Below, piece by piece: positions 8,076-16,159 of a DNA stretch of 64,000 nucleotides (position 1 is the stretch's first letter; every line of letters starts with the position of its first letter). Made by a program: the position numbers and the translations under genes. Origin of the DNA: VRUE01 sp963714155. GTDB lineage: Bacteria; Actinomycetota; Thermoleophilia; Solirubrobacterales; 70-9. The notes beneath the pieces are model-generated. The model had not been told where the DNA came from. It saw nothing but the letters and a program-made list of their open reading frames with translations, and did not search any database. The DNA lies in contig OY970236.1 in NCBI GenBank assembly GCA_963714155.1, positions 496,001 through 560,000 of the forward strand, in the 5' to 3' direction.

Positions 8076-8456
8076 CTAGGCCGCCGCCGGCTCGAGGATG
8101 AAGACCTGGACCGCCATGTCGGGGTCGAGGTGGTTGTCGGACATGAAGGCGAGGACCTTGCGGCCGGTGAGGCGGGCGACCGCGGCTTTCATCTCCGCCG
8201 CCATCGCCCTTTGCGAGAGCTGGCGCATGGCGAGGACCGCCTCGCCCTCGTCGTAGGCGATGAGGTTCTGCTCAGCCCGGGTCAGCACCTCGAGCAGAAC
8301 CGTGACCAGGGTGTCGCCGTTGTGGAAGGAGTAGGACTTCTTTGGCCCGCGGCCGATCGCCGCCGTGTGGATGCGGACCACCTCGCGGGTTATGGCGGCG
8401 TTCAACTCGCCGCCGCTCAGCTGTTCTGCCGCCGACTCGGCGCGTTCACTGCTCAT
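8076..8456 (-). CDS. DUF2294 protein, paralog 1
   Basis: A 126-aa DUF2294 protein, one of three in this window. Shared landmarks are ITREVVRIHTAAIGRGPKKS (in the others LSNAMVALHREYFGRGPG and LSREIVQLHARLYGRGPT), a central LLEVLTRAEQNLI, and a C-terminal (V/L)xxFxS-x(3)-(L/V/H)D-D-x-A-h-x-hFhL pattern. The family has no settled function. The start overlaps the stop of the upstream NTF2-like gene (ATGA), so the two are cotranscribed. The other two copies, at 14298 and 15037, are closer to each other (both have AERTLIGAG) than to this one. Confidence 0.85.
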   Translation of the reverse strand: MSSERAESAAEQLSGGELNAAITREVVRIHTAAIGRGPKKSYSFHNGDTLVTVLLEVLTRAEQNLIAYDEGEAVLAMRQLSQRAMAAEMKAAVARLTGRKVLAFMSDNHLDPDMAVQVFILEPAAA

Positions 8457-8824
8457 CGCAGGTGGAACCGTTCGCTGAGGAGATGGCGGGCGGAGACGAT
8501 CAGGCCGCCCTCGAGCTGCTCCACGGCCCAGAATGAAGAGGGGGCGCCGTGCTCCGCTGATAACGCGCCGGCGGCGATCACCTCACCGCGGCTGGAGGTG
8601 TGCACTTTCGAGAGCACGATCTGGTGACGGTGTTCCATCTCGGCCATTGACGCAAACCAGTCGCGGACGCCGACGTGGCAGTGATAGACGGCGTCGATCC
8701 CCCCCAGCCTCAGGGGGCGAAAATCGACGCGGGCGTCCATGCAATCGAGCATTCCTTCGAGGTTGCGAGAGTTGAAGGCGTCGAACCAGCGCCTGACGGT
8801 GGCCTCATCGGCATGGCGGGACAT
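8453..8824 (-). CDS. SnoaL/NTF2-like protein
   Basis: A 123-aa cone-shaped alpha+beta barrel of the NTF2-like superfamily: N-terminal helix DEATVRRWFDAFNSRNLEGM, strand MDARVDFRPL, a VGVRDWFASM helix, and C-terminal strands GGLIVSARHLLSERFHLR. Members are small-molecule-binding proteins or isomerase-like enzymes; no catalytic assignment is possible here. It is the first gene of a two-gene unit with the DUF2294 gene at 8076. Confidence 0.75.
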   Translation of the reverse strand: MSRHADEATVRRWFDAFNSRNLEGMLDCMDARVDFRPLRLGGIDAVYHCHVGVRDWFASMAEMEHRHQIVLSKVHTSSRGEVIAAGALSAEHGAPSSFWAVEQLEGGLIVSARHLLSERFHLR

Positions 8825-8957
8825 GCTCCGACTCCAGAAGTAATTGCCGACGGGTCAGGTCGCAGCCACAACAGCGCCACCGCATCCGTCGTTAGATGCC
8901 GACACCGGGGCGGGCCCCTGCGAGGTGCGCCAGCGTCGGGCGCGATGGTAACGCGTG

Positions 8958-9560
8958 CTAGGCGTGAACCGGCGGGACCTTGGTCACGCCGGCGCCGGCC
9001 CGTTCGAAGAGCTGCGCCGAGGGAATCCCGATCAGCTCTCCTTTGAAGCGCTTCTCGTGCCCGTAGACGACCCAGGTGGTGTCGATTTCGCCGATATCGA
9101 GGTCGAGCCGCAGCTCCTCCGCGTGCTCGGTGACGTGCTCCATGTGGGTGAGGCCGGAGTCGTAGTCGCCGCGCAGCAGGCCCTCGCCGACGACCGGCTT
9201 GGAGACGACGTCGATCACCTCCTCCCACTGGGAGAGGTCGACGTAGCCCTTGGTCGCCGGCACGATCCCGATCGAGCGCGGCACCTCGACGTCGCGGCGG
9301 CTGAGCAGGACCAGGTGCTTGGTCGGGTAGATGAAGGTGTCGACGACGAAGATCTCCCGCCAGTACTTCTCGGTGACCTCGTGCACCTTGGGATGGGCAC
9401 TGCACTGGACGAGGAAGCCGTTCGGCGTCTCGCGCAGCATCTCCAAGCCGTCGAAGAAATCGGTGATCAGCTCGATCCGATATTCGTCGACCCCCTGGAA
9501 CTCAAGGTAGCGCTGCACCGCCCGCTCGTGACATGTTCCCTCCGGCCCGAGCGTGATCAC
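8958..9560 (-). CDS. prephenate-dehydratase-fold protein, BacA-like
   Basis: A 200-aa protein beginning MITLGPEGTCHERAVQRY, which matches the GPEGT(F/S)S-x-x-A start of prephenate dehydratase and of the shorter prephenate decarboxylase BacA. The rest forms a two-lobe binding fold (VPRSIGIVPATKGYVDLS, YDSGLTHMEHVTEH). The length fits BacA (about 200 aa) better than full PheA, which also carries an ACT domain that is absent here. GTG at 9560 is chosen because AAGGGGA lies upstream; an ATG at 9590 has no ribosome site. No bacilysin- or anticapsin-type partners are nearby, so the substrate is unknown and the family call is tentative. Confidence 0.5.
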   Translation of the reverse strand: MITLGPEGTCHERAVQRYLEFQGVDEYRIELITDFFDGLEMLRETPNGFLVQCSAHPKVHEVTEKYWREIFVVDTFIYPTKHLVLLSRRDVEVPRSIGIVPATKGYVDLSQWEEVIDVVSKPVVGEGLLRGDYDSGLTHMEHVTEHAEELRLDLDIGEIDTTWVVYGHEKRFKGELIGIPSAQLFERAGAGVTKVPPVHA

Positions 9561-9645
9561 CGTGACTATGTCCCCTTGAGCTGCAACCATCGGCAGCATC
9601 AGCGTAGCGAGTGAACAGGAATCCTCAAGTAGTGGAAGGGTGGAG

Positions 9646-10641
9646 ATGAGCCGAGTCGTCAAGGTATTTCTGGGAGCCGCACTTGCCGTGCTCCTTGCCG
9701 CGCCCATTGCCAGCGCCGCGAGCTGCACAAAGGCGAGCAACATCGAGGCGATCGTCGATGACTCGATCTCGATGGAATTCACCGACGCCTCCCGCCTGCG
9801 CGTGCAGGCGATGAACCTGCTGATCGGCACGCTCGGTGCCGGCACCCAGCTGGGTGCGGTCGAGTTCGGCTCCGGCGGCTTCGAAAACGACCCGCCGCCG
9901 GCCAGCACCGTCTTCCCGCCGGAGCCCGTCGGGCCCAATGCGGCGGCGATGCGCACCGCGCTCGACACCGTGATCCACGCCGACAACGGCGCCACCGACT
10001 ACAACGGCGCCTTCGCCAAGTCCGACGCCGACAACCCGAGCGCCGACGCCCGCATCTTCCTTACCGACGGCGGCCACATCGTCGGCACCTACAACGAAGC
10101 GCACCTCGTCCACCGCGTGCCCACTTACGTGGTCGGCTTCGGCGGCGTTGCCGCCGGCGAGGATCAGACCCGGCTGCAGAAGATCGCCAGCGACACCGGC
10201 GGCCGCTACTTCCCGCTTGACGACTCAGCCCAGCTGCAGGCGGTGATGAACACGATCGAGGCGGCGCTGACCTGCCAGACGCCACCGCGGCAGTTCAGCG
10301 ACACGCTCGCGCAGGGGCAGCGCAAGGTCCACAGCGTCGCGATCGGGGCCGCGACCAAGGCGATCCAGATCACCCTCACCTGGGCCAACCCGCTCGACAA
10401 GTTCAAGCTCTCCGGCCTCAAACTGACCAACAAAGGGCACCTGCTCGCGATCGCCAGCCGACCCGGCAAGAAACCGGGCAAGCTGAAGGTCGAGCGCACG
10501 GTTGGCTCGACCTTCACCGTGCTCAAGGTCTCGCACCTGCACAAGGGCCAGCTGCGTTTCGCGGTGCGGGCGGCGAAGATCGGCTCCGGCGCACCGAAAG
10601 TCAGCCTGACCACCCAGGTCAGCCAGAGCTCGCACAAGTAG
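9646..10641 (+). CDS. secreted von Willebrand factor A domain protein
   Basis: A 331-aa exported protein: Sec signal VVKVFLGAALAVLLAAPIASAAS, then a vWA domain from about residue 25 to 210 with MIDAS sequence DDSIS and IFLTDGGH, then a C-terminal beta-rich domain of about 120 aa (SDTLAQGQRKVHSVAIG onward). The MIDAS points to metal-dependent binding of a protein or surface ligand. ATG 9646 follows GGAAGG at a good distance; a GTG at 9640 is also in frame. It ends five bases before the converging flavoprotein gene. Confidence 0.8.
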   Translation: MSRVVKVFLGAALAVLLAAPIASAASCTKASNIEAIVDDSISMEFTDASRLRVQAMNLLIGTLGAGTQLGAVEFGSGGFENDPPPASTVFPPEPVGPNAAAMRTALDTVIHADNGATDYNGAFAKSDADNPSADARIFLTDGGHIVGTYNEAHLVHRVPTYVVGFGGVAAGEDQTRLQKIASDTGGRYFPLDDSAQLQAVMNTIEAALTCQTPPRQFSDTLAQGQRKVHSVAIGAATKAIQITLTWANPLDKFKLSGLKLTNKGHLLAIASRPGKKPGKLKVERTVGSTFTVLKVSHLHKGQLRFAVRAAKIGSGAPKVSLTTQVSQSSHK

Positions 10642-10646
10642 GGACG

Positions 10647-11957
10647 TCAGGAGAGATTCGGGCTGCGGTCGCCCTGCGGGGCGGCCGGGCCCGGGCGGCT
10701 GCGGGCGCCGAGCGCGTGGCGTGCGTTGACCGCGATCGAGCGCGGCATCGCCGAAGCGAAGAAGCGGGCGGGGCCGATGCTGCGGGTGCCGAAGGCCTCA
10801 AAGCTCTCCGCAAGTCGCTCGTCACGCGCGGCGGCGGAGAAGATCAAGCGCTCGCCGGGCCTCATCTTCCTCCCGCTCGCGTACTCGTTGATGATCGTGG
10901 CGTGGCCGCGCAGCCCGCGCCGGTGCCGCCGCCGGTAGCGCTCCAGGCCGGGCTGCAGGGGGCTCCCGTCGCGCAGCGCCGGCGCAACGCTCTGGCTGAG
11001 CCACTCGGCCGACTGAAAGGCCCAGCCGCAGCCGACTCCGAAGAGCGGGTCGACCGCCATCGCGGCGTCGCCAACCAAGGCAAGGCCCGGCTCGACAGGC
11101 ACCCGCACCTTGTTTGGCATCTCGATCTTGCCGAGCACCGGGCTGACCAGGCGCGAGGCCTGGATTGGCGGGGCCGCGGGAATGCTGCCGACGAAGGAGA
11201 CCAGTGCTCCCTCCGGGTCGTGGCGGAACTCGGGCAAGCGGTCCTTGGTCGGCATCGCCGCGTAGAAGGTGAGGCCGCTGTCGGTGGGGAAGGCTGCCGC
11301 CCAGTTGGGATCGAGCATCCAGATCGAGCTGGCGCCGTCGGCGTTGGCGGGCGGCCCCTCGAAATAGCCTCCGTAGGCGAAGCGCCCGTGCGCCGAGACC
11401 TTCGTCTTCACCGCGGCAAGCTCGGCGATGCGCGAGTCGCGACCGTCGGCACCGACCACGAGGCGGGCGCGCAGCGACGTCTCTTCGCCCTCGCGGTCGC
11501 GGACGACGACGCCGCGGACGGTCTCGTCTCCGCCCTCGCGCACGAGCCGCTGCGCCGTGCGCCCCAGCATCAGCTCTACTCCCGGCGTTGCGGCGGCCGT
11601 TTCGCGCAGCAATGGATCGAGTAGCTCGCGGCGCAGGTTGACCGCCTCGCGGGCCCGCGACGGCGGTGCTTCGATCCAGCCCCAGGGAGTCCAAGCCCGC
11701 ATCCGCGAGCGCAACCCACCCGCCTCCATGATCGGCTCGAGCAGGTCCAGCCGTTCCAGCGACGGCACCGCCGAGGCCTGGATGAAGTGGGAGCACATGC
11801 GCTTGAAGGCCGCGGGGTCGGGCTGCTTCTCGACCAGGGCGACGCTCGCTCCGGCGCGCCCCAAGGCGATCGCCGTTGAGCAGCCCGCCAGGCTGGCGCC
11901 TACGATCACCGCGTCGTAGTCCGATCGATTGCCGTTGCTCTGCTTGCTGTCGGGCAT
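10647..11957 (-). CDS. FAD-dependent oxidoreductase (monooxygenase/geranylgeranyl-reductase-like)
   Basis: A 436-aa flavoprotein with the three PHBH-family fingerprints: dinucleotide-binding AVIVGASLAGCSTAIALGR near the N-terminus, the DG motif VGADGRDSRIAEL in the middle, and the GD motif ALVGDAAMAVDPLFGVGCGW. These enzymes hydroxylate or reduce hydrophobic substrates with NAD(P)H. It is divergent from the PadR gene at 12014 across a 56-bp gap containing a dyad, so it is the likely target of that regulator. Confidence 0.85.
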   Translation of the reverse strand: MPDSKQSNGNRSDYDAVIVGASLAGCSTAIALGRAGASVALVEKQPDPAAFKRMCSHFIQASAVPSLERLDLLEPIMEAGGLRSRMRAWTPWGWIEAPPSRAREAVNLRRELLDPLLRETAAATPGVELMLGRTAQRLVREGGDETVRGVVVRDREGEETSLRARLVVGADGRDSRIAELAAVKTKVSAHGRFAYGGYFEGPPANADGASSIWMLDPNWAAAFPTDSGLTFYAAMPTKDRLPEFRHDPEGALVSFVGSIPAAPPIQASRLVSPVLGKIEMPNKVRVPVEPGLALVGDAAMAVDPLFGVGCGWAFQSAEWLSQSVAPALRDGSPLQPGLERYRRRHRRGLRGHATIINEYASGRKMRPGERLIFSAAARDERLAESFEAFGTRSIGPARFFASAMPRSIAVNARHALGARSRPGPAAPQGDRSPNLS

Positions 11958-11980
11958 GTCTGCCTCCCGGGCCGATCGTT

Positions 11981-12003
11981 GTATCGTTCGTTCCGAACTA
12001 TAC
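11981..12003. promoter_or_regulatory. PadR-type operator dyad
   Basis: Arms GTATCGTTCG and CGAACTATAC around TTC: 9 of 10 positions are complementary. It sits midway between the start codons of the flavoprotein (11957) and PadR (12014) genes, and the right arm includes the probable -10 (TATACG) of padR. The start follows 9 nt later without a ribosome site. Assigned by position; binding is inference. Confidence 0.6.
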
Positions 12004-12013
12004 GCACCGAACT

Positions 12014-12535
12014 ATGAAGCGCAAGTTAACCCGCCTCACCTCGACCTCCTACGCCTTGCTTGCCCTGCTCGACCAGCTCGGCGAGGCGACTCCCTACGAG
12101 ATCAAGCAGGCGATGGACAAGTCGATCGAGAACTTCTGGCCCGTCCCCCACACCACGGCCTACGAGGAGCCGGCGCGCCTGGCTGAGGGCGGCTACCTCT
12201 CGGTGCACCAGGAGGAGGGCGGCCGGCGGCGCAAGACTTACTCACTCACCGACGAGGGGCGGACGGTGCTCGCTGCCTGGGCACAGGACGTAACCGCGGC
12301 GCCACCGCAGCTGCGCGACGAGACGATCCTCAAAATCTTCGCCGGGGCCGACCCAATGGCCTTTCTGGAGCCGCGCCGCGCCTACCACCGCGAGAAGTTG
12401 GCCGAGCTCGAGGGCTACCTCACCGAAGTCAGCGACGATGAGGCTTGGCGGCCCTCCGCGCTCACCCTAACTGCGGGGGTCGTCTATCACCGCAAGATGC
12501 TCGAGATGCTCGACGAGCTCGACCCCTCGGTCTAG
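12014..12535 (+). CDS. PadR-family transcriptional regulator
   Basis: A 173-aa regulator. The PadR winged helix is LTSTSYALLALLDQLGEATPYEIKQ in pieces, with helix KSIENFWPVPHTTAYEEP, wing EGGRRRKTYSLTDEGR, and a C-terminal helical dimerisation domain (REKLAELEGYLTEV). PadR proteins repress efflux or detoxification genes and release on binding a small phenolic or lipophilic ligand. Its likely target is the divergent flavoprotein, and itself. No Shine-Dalgarno sequence precedes the ATG, consistent with a very short leader. Confidence 0.9.
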   Translation: MKRKLTRLTSTSYALLALLDQLGEATPYEIKQAMDKSIENFWPVPHTTAYEEPARLAEGGYLSVHQEEGGRRRKTYSLTDEGRTVLAAWAQDVTAAPPQLRDETILKIFAGADPMAFLEPRRAYHREKLAELEGYLTEVSDDEAWRPSALTLTAGVVYHRKMLEMLDELDPSV

Positions 12536-12549
12536 TCGCGGGCGGTCGC

Positions 12550-14214
12550 TCACTCGCTTCCCGGCCGGATCGCCAAGAGCACGAGGTCGTCGCGCAGCCG
12601 CCCGGCGCTGCGCGAGATCGCATCCTGGCGCAGGCACTCGGTCATCTCTCCCAGCTCGAGGTCGGCGAAGGAGCTGGCAAGCTCGCCGAGCGCCTCCGCT
12701 CCCAGGTGAGTCTCCGGCGGGCCCGACTCGAACCAGCCGTCGGTGGCGAGGACGAGGGTCTCGCCCGCGCCCAGCACGGCCTCGTGGCTGGGTATCGGCG
12801 CATCGGCCCAGGCGCCGAGCACGGCACCGCCACCGAGCTGGACCGGTCCCTCGCTGGTGACGTGGATCGCCGGCGGGTGTCCCGCTGCCGCCAGGGTGAG
12901 CTGCCAGCGCGCGCCGTCGCGACGCAGGCGCAGCAGCAGCGCGGTGGCGAAATCGTTGAGGCTGCGGCCCTCGAGCAGCATCTCGTTTAGCTGCGCCAGC
13001 AGTTCCGCCGGCTCGTCGATCTGCCGGGCCAAGCCGCGCATCGAGTGGCGCAGGGCGACCGAGACGCCGGCGGCGACGCTGCCCTTGCCGGTGACGTCGC
13101 CGATCATGATCCAGCAGCCGTCCTCGGTGGGGAGGACGTCGTAGACGTCGCCGCCGATCTCGATGCCGTCGCCGAAGGTGTCGAAGACGACGGCGATGTC
13201 GAGGCCGGGAACGTAGGGCGGCTCGGGTGGGCGCAGGCCGCGCTGCAGGTTCTGCGCGATCTGATCACGCTCCTCGTAGAGGCGGGCGTTGTCGAGCGCC
13301 ATCGCCGCTCGGTCGGCCAGCTCGCTGAGCAGCGCCAGGTCCGCGTCGTCGTAGCGCATGTCGGGGTTGGCGTGGAGGAAGGAGATCGCGCCCAAAGTCG
13401 AGCCGCGCGCGACCAGCGGTGCCACGGCTGCGGACTGGTAGTGAGTTTCTTCGATCAGCCGGCGGTGCTGCTCGTTTTGAACGACGTCCTTCATCACGCT
13501 CGGTGAGGTGAGGTCGCGCCAGACCATCGGCCGCCCGGCGCGCAGCACCTGCGCTACCGGGTGGTCGCAGCGCGGGTCCATCGGGGTGCTCCTGCGGATT
13601 TCCTCCAAGACCACTCCGGCCTCGGGTTTGGTGGCGCCGACGACGCTGTCGCCGATCCAGCCATCGCGACGGATGAAGTCGAGCACGCAGAGCTCGGCTA
13701 TCTCAGGCACCGCCGTGTCAACGATCGTCCGCGCCGTGCGGTCGAAGTCGAGCGAGGCGTCGAGCCCGCGGGTAGCGGCGATGAGGAAGTCCTGCGCCCG
13801 CCGCTGGCGCTTCTCCGCGGTGATGTCGCGGGCGATCACCGAGGCGCCGACGATGCCGCGCTGCGGATGCTCGATCGGGGACACCGTCAGCGAGACGTCG
13901 ATGCGGACGCCGTCCTTGCGGATCCGCTCGGTTTCGTAGGTATCGACCCGTTCGCCGCGGCAAACGCGATCGAGGATCGTCTGCTCCTCTCCCTTATGGT
14001 CGGCCGGCACGAGGAAGGAGACATGAGTGCCAACCGCTTCGGACTCGCTGTAGCCGTAGAGGCGTTCCGCCGCCGGGTTCCAGGAGGTAACGATCCCTTT
14101 CAGGTCCTTGCTCAGCACCGCGTCCCTGGTGCTCAGCACCACCTGGGCGAGCCGGTAGATCGCGTCTTCGCCCGGAGCTGAGGGCGGCTGGCGCTCTGTG
14201 TCTGATGGCTGCAC
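12550..14214 (-). CDS. PAS-GAF-PP2C (SpoIIE/RsbU-type) phosphatase
   Basis: A 554-aa cytoplasmic sensor phosphatase. Order: PAS (about 20-130; GIVTSWNPAAERLYGYSESE, ARDITAEKRQR), GAF (about 150-305; RAAMALDNARLYEERDQ at its end), linker QNLQRGLRPPEPPYVPGL, then the SpoIIE phosphatase domain (GGDVYDVL and IGDVTGKG metal sites, AAGHPPAI, LATDGWFE, DDLVLLAIRP). Such enzymes dephosphorylate anti-anti-sigma proteins (STAS domain) to release a stress sigma factor. It is divergent from a DUF2294 gene at 14298. Confidence 0.92.
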   Translation of the reverse strand: MQPSDTERQPPSAPGEDAIYRLAQVVLSTRDAVLSKDLKGIVTSWNPAAERLYGYSESEAVGTHVSFLVPADHKGEEQTILDRVCRGERVDTYETERIRKDGVRIDVSLTVSPIEHPQRGIVGASVIARDITAEKRQRRAQDFLIAATRGLDASLDFDRTARTIVDTAVPEIAELCVLDFIRRDGWIGDSVVGATKPEAGVVLEEIRRSTPMDPRCDHPVAQVLRAGRPMVWRDLTSPSVMKDVVQNEQHRRLIEETHYQSAAVAPLVARGSTLGAISFLHANPDMRYDDADLALLSELADRAAMALDNARLYEERDQIAQNLQRGLRPPEPPYVPGLDIAVVFDTFGDGIEIGGDVYDVLPTEDGCWIMIGDVTGKGSVAAGVSVALRHSMRGLARQIDEPAELLAQLNEMLLEGRSLNDFATALLLRLRRDGARWQLTLAAAGHPPAIHVTSEGPVQLGGGAVLGAWADAPIPSHEAVLGAGETLVLATDGWFESGPPETHLGAEALGELASSFADLELGEMTECLRQDAISRSAGRLRDDLVLLAIRPGSE

Positions 14215-14297
14215 CGCACAAAGCTACCCCAGCAATCCTCGAAGCCACGCGGTGTGCACTAGCGTTCCTATATAGAACCCCCACCCCCAAGGAGCCG

Positions 14298-14663
14298 ATG
14301 ACCGGAAAAGAGACACCCACGGGAGGCCAGGCTCTGGTCGAGCTCTCCAACGCGATGGTCGCCCTGCATCGCGAGTATTTCGGGCGCGGCCCGGGCGCGG
14401 CGAAGAGTTTCATCAACGATGAGATGGTGACCTGCGTTCTCAGCGACATCTATACGGCGGGGGAGCGGACGCTGATCGGAGCCGGTCAGGACGAGCACGT
14501 TCGCCGCACCCGCACCCTGCACCAGGAAGCGCTTGAAGACGAGTACAAGGCCAGTGTCGAGGCGATCATGGGCCGCCCGGTCGAGGCCTTCCTCAGCGTC
14601 GTCCACGTCGACCCCGACGTGGCGATCGAGGTCTTCATGCTCGGCGAGCCGGCGCCGGCTTAG
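14298..14663 (+). CDS. DUF2294 protein, paralog 2
   Basis: A 121-aa DUF2294 protein with LSNAMVALHREYFGRGPGAA, a central YTAGERTLIGAGQDEHVRRT, and C-terminal VHVDPDVAIEVFMLGEP. AAGGAG lies just before the ATG. It ends tail to tail with paralog 3: the two stop codons overlap (14660-14663). Sequence similarity across the convergent pair suggests an inverted local duplication. Its neighbour upstream is the divergent PAS-GAF-PP2C phosphatase. Confidence 0.85.
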   Translation: MTGKETPTGGQALVELSNAMVALHREYFGRGPGAAKSFINDEMVTCVLSDIYTAGERTLIGAGQDEHVRRTRTLHQEALEDEYKASVEAIMGRPVEAFLSVVHVDPDVAIEVFMLGEPAPA

Positions 14664-15037
14664 CTGCTCTTCGGCTCGTCGAAGATGAAGAACTCGAGGG
14701 CGAGGTTGGCCTCGACGTCGACCTGGCTGAGGAAGACGCGCACGCTGCGGCCAGTAATCCGCTCGACCACGGCGATGAACTCCTCCTTGACCGCTTCCTG
14801 AAACTTCTTGCGCGTCTCGCGCACGTGCTCTCCCGAGCCGGCTCCGATCAGCGTCCGCTCCGCCGTGGTGAAGATCTCCTCGAGGATGCAGACCGCGTAA
14901 TCGCCCTGCAGGTAGCTGCGCGCCTTGGTCGGGCCGCGACCGTAGAGCCGCGCGTGCAGCTGCACGATCTCGCGCGATAGCTGCGAGACGAGTGCCCCGC
15001 CGGCAGCGGGACTTTCTGGAGGGTTGGGACGATCCAA
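14660..15037 (-). CDS. DUF2294 protein, paralog 3
   Basis: A 125-aa DUF2294 protein: LVSQLSREIVQLHARLYGRGP, then AERTLIGAGSGEHVRETRKK and C-terminal VDVEANLALEFFIFDEPK. The start chosen is TTG at 15037, because AGGAG stands 7 nt before it and the upstream in-frame codons give an unrelated Arg-rich stretch. It is convergent with paralog 2 with overlapping stops. The shared AER-TLIGAG and EHVR(R/E)T segments make these two copies nearest relatives. Confidence 0.8.
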   Translation of the reverse strand: MDRPNPPESPAAGGALVSQLSREIVQLHARLYGRGPTKARSYLQGDYAVCILEEIFTTAERTLIGAGSGEHVRETRKKFQEAVKEEFIAVVERITGRSVRVFLSQVDVEANLALEFFIFDEPKSS

Positions 15038-15190
15038 GCGACGGCTCCTGTGGATGAGCCGCTTGCCCTGGCTTCGTGATCTGTCGCACCCTGCACGGTG
15101 GCCTCGAGAGACGACGGTGCCTGGCTTGTGCACGGGCGCCGCCAGGGCACTCGAGCGCGAAAAGCATAGCGGGGGTGAGAGTGTCGATCT

Positions 15191-15217
15191 GGTGTCTGCC
15201 CATTCGTCGTAGGGGTA
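15191..15217 (+). promoter_or_regulatory. weak SigF/SigB-like promoter
   Basis: GGTGT, 17 nt, GGGTA, upstream of the reductase gene at 15247. The same geometry is seen at 41182. The -35 differs from the GGTTT consensus at one position, so this is a weak prediction. Confidence 0.3.
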
Positions 15218-15246
15218 GAAGCTTCACAAAGGCAAAGGAGAACGAG

Positions 15247-15819
15247 ATGGGCAAGATCGTCGTAACCGAGTTCATATCCCTCGACGGCGTGGTCGAGGAC
15301 CCCGGCGGATCGGAGGACCACAGGCATGGCGGCTGGGCCCTCGAGATCGACCGCGGCGAGGAGGGCAACAAGTTCAAGCTCGATGAGCTGGAGGAGGCCG
15401 AGGCCCAGCTGCTCGGTCGGGTCACCTACGAAGGCTTCGCCGCCGCCTGGCCCGAGCGGGAAGATCCCGGCGGCTTCGCCGCAAAGATGAACTCGATGCC
15501 GAAGTACGTCGTCTCCTCGACCCTGCGGGAGGCGAGCTGGCAGAACTCGACGATCCTCAGCGGCGACCTAGCCGACGAGGTGGCGAGGCTGCATCGCGAG
15601 ATCGACGGCGTGATCCTGATCGCCGGCAGTGCCCAGCTGGTTCAGGGCCTACTCGAGCGCGACCTCGTCGACGAGCTGCGCCTGATGGTCTTCCCGGTCG
15701 TGCTCGGCGCGGGCAAGCGCCTCTTCGGCGACGTCAGCGAGAAGAAGCCGCTGCGCCTCGTCGACTCGAAAACGGTCGGCGCTGGAGTCTCGATCCTTAC
15801 TTATGAGCGGCCGGCGTAG
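15247..15819 (+). CDS. dihydrofolate-reductase-family protein (RibD C-terminal type)
   Basis: A 190-aa protein of the RibD-C/YyaP/YwjB reductase group. It opens KIVVTEFISLDGVVEDPGG and has LLGRVTYEGFAAAWP, KYVVSSTLREASW, VILIAGSAQLVQGLLERDL and VFPVVLGAGKRLFGD, all standard positions of the NADPH-binding fold. It is a stand-alone reductase, not a riboflavin enzyme, since the deaminase half is missing. AAAGGAG precedes the ATG at good spacing. Confidence 0.88.
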   Translation: MGKIVVTEFISLDGVVEDPGGSEDHRHGGWALEIDRGEEGNKFKLDELEEAEAQLLGRVTYEGFAAAWPEREDPGGFAAKMNSMPKYVVSSTLREASWQNSTILSGDLADEVARLHREIDGVILIAGSAQLVQGLLERDLVDELRLMVFPVVLGAGKRLFGDVSEKKPLRLVDSKTVGAGVSILTYERPA

Positions 15820-15881
15820 GCAGCCAGGCGGGGTGATCTTGGATTGGTTTCTCTTTGCAGAAGATGGGTATGTGGGGCGCC

Positions 15882-16106
15882 ATGGTCGACACGAAGTCGA
15901 TACCCCGACCCGGTGAGCGCTGGCTCAGCTGCCCGCCCTACATGCTGATCGCGCACGTCCTCAAGGTCGAGCGAGGGGATCGGACACCGTTGGTCAGCTA
16001 CGAGCTGCAGGACGACGATGGCGTGGTAATCGAGCGGGTCGAGCAAGCAGTGCTTGACGACGGCTGGTGGAAAGCCTTCCAGCCCCTACGCCAACGCTTC
16101 GGCTAA
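15882..16106 (+). CDS. conserved hypothetical protein
   Basis: A short acidic protein of 74 aa from the ATG at 15882 (in-frame ATGs at 15864 and 15870 are alternatives). It reads PRPGERWLSCPPYMLIAHVL, then SYELQDDDGVVIERV and a tail WWKAFQPLRQRFG. The alternating hydrophobic strands suggest a small beta domain. Codon use is normal for the region. No function can be assigned. Confidence 0.55.
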   Translation: MVDTKSIPRPGERWLSCPPYMLIAHVLKVERGDRTPLVSYELQDDDGVVIERVEQAVLDDGWWKAFQPLRQRFG

Positions 16107-16159
16107 CCGCAGCGGCCCCCATCTCGCCCGGGACCGGGCCTCCTATATGGTCGCCGCCA

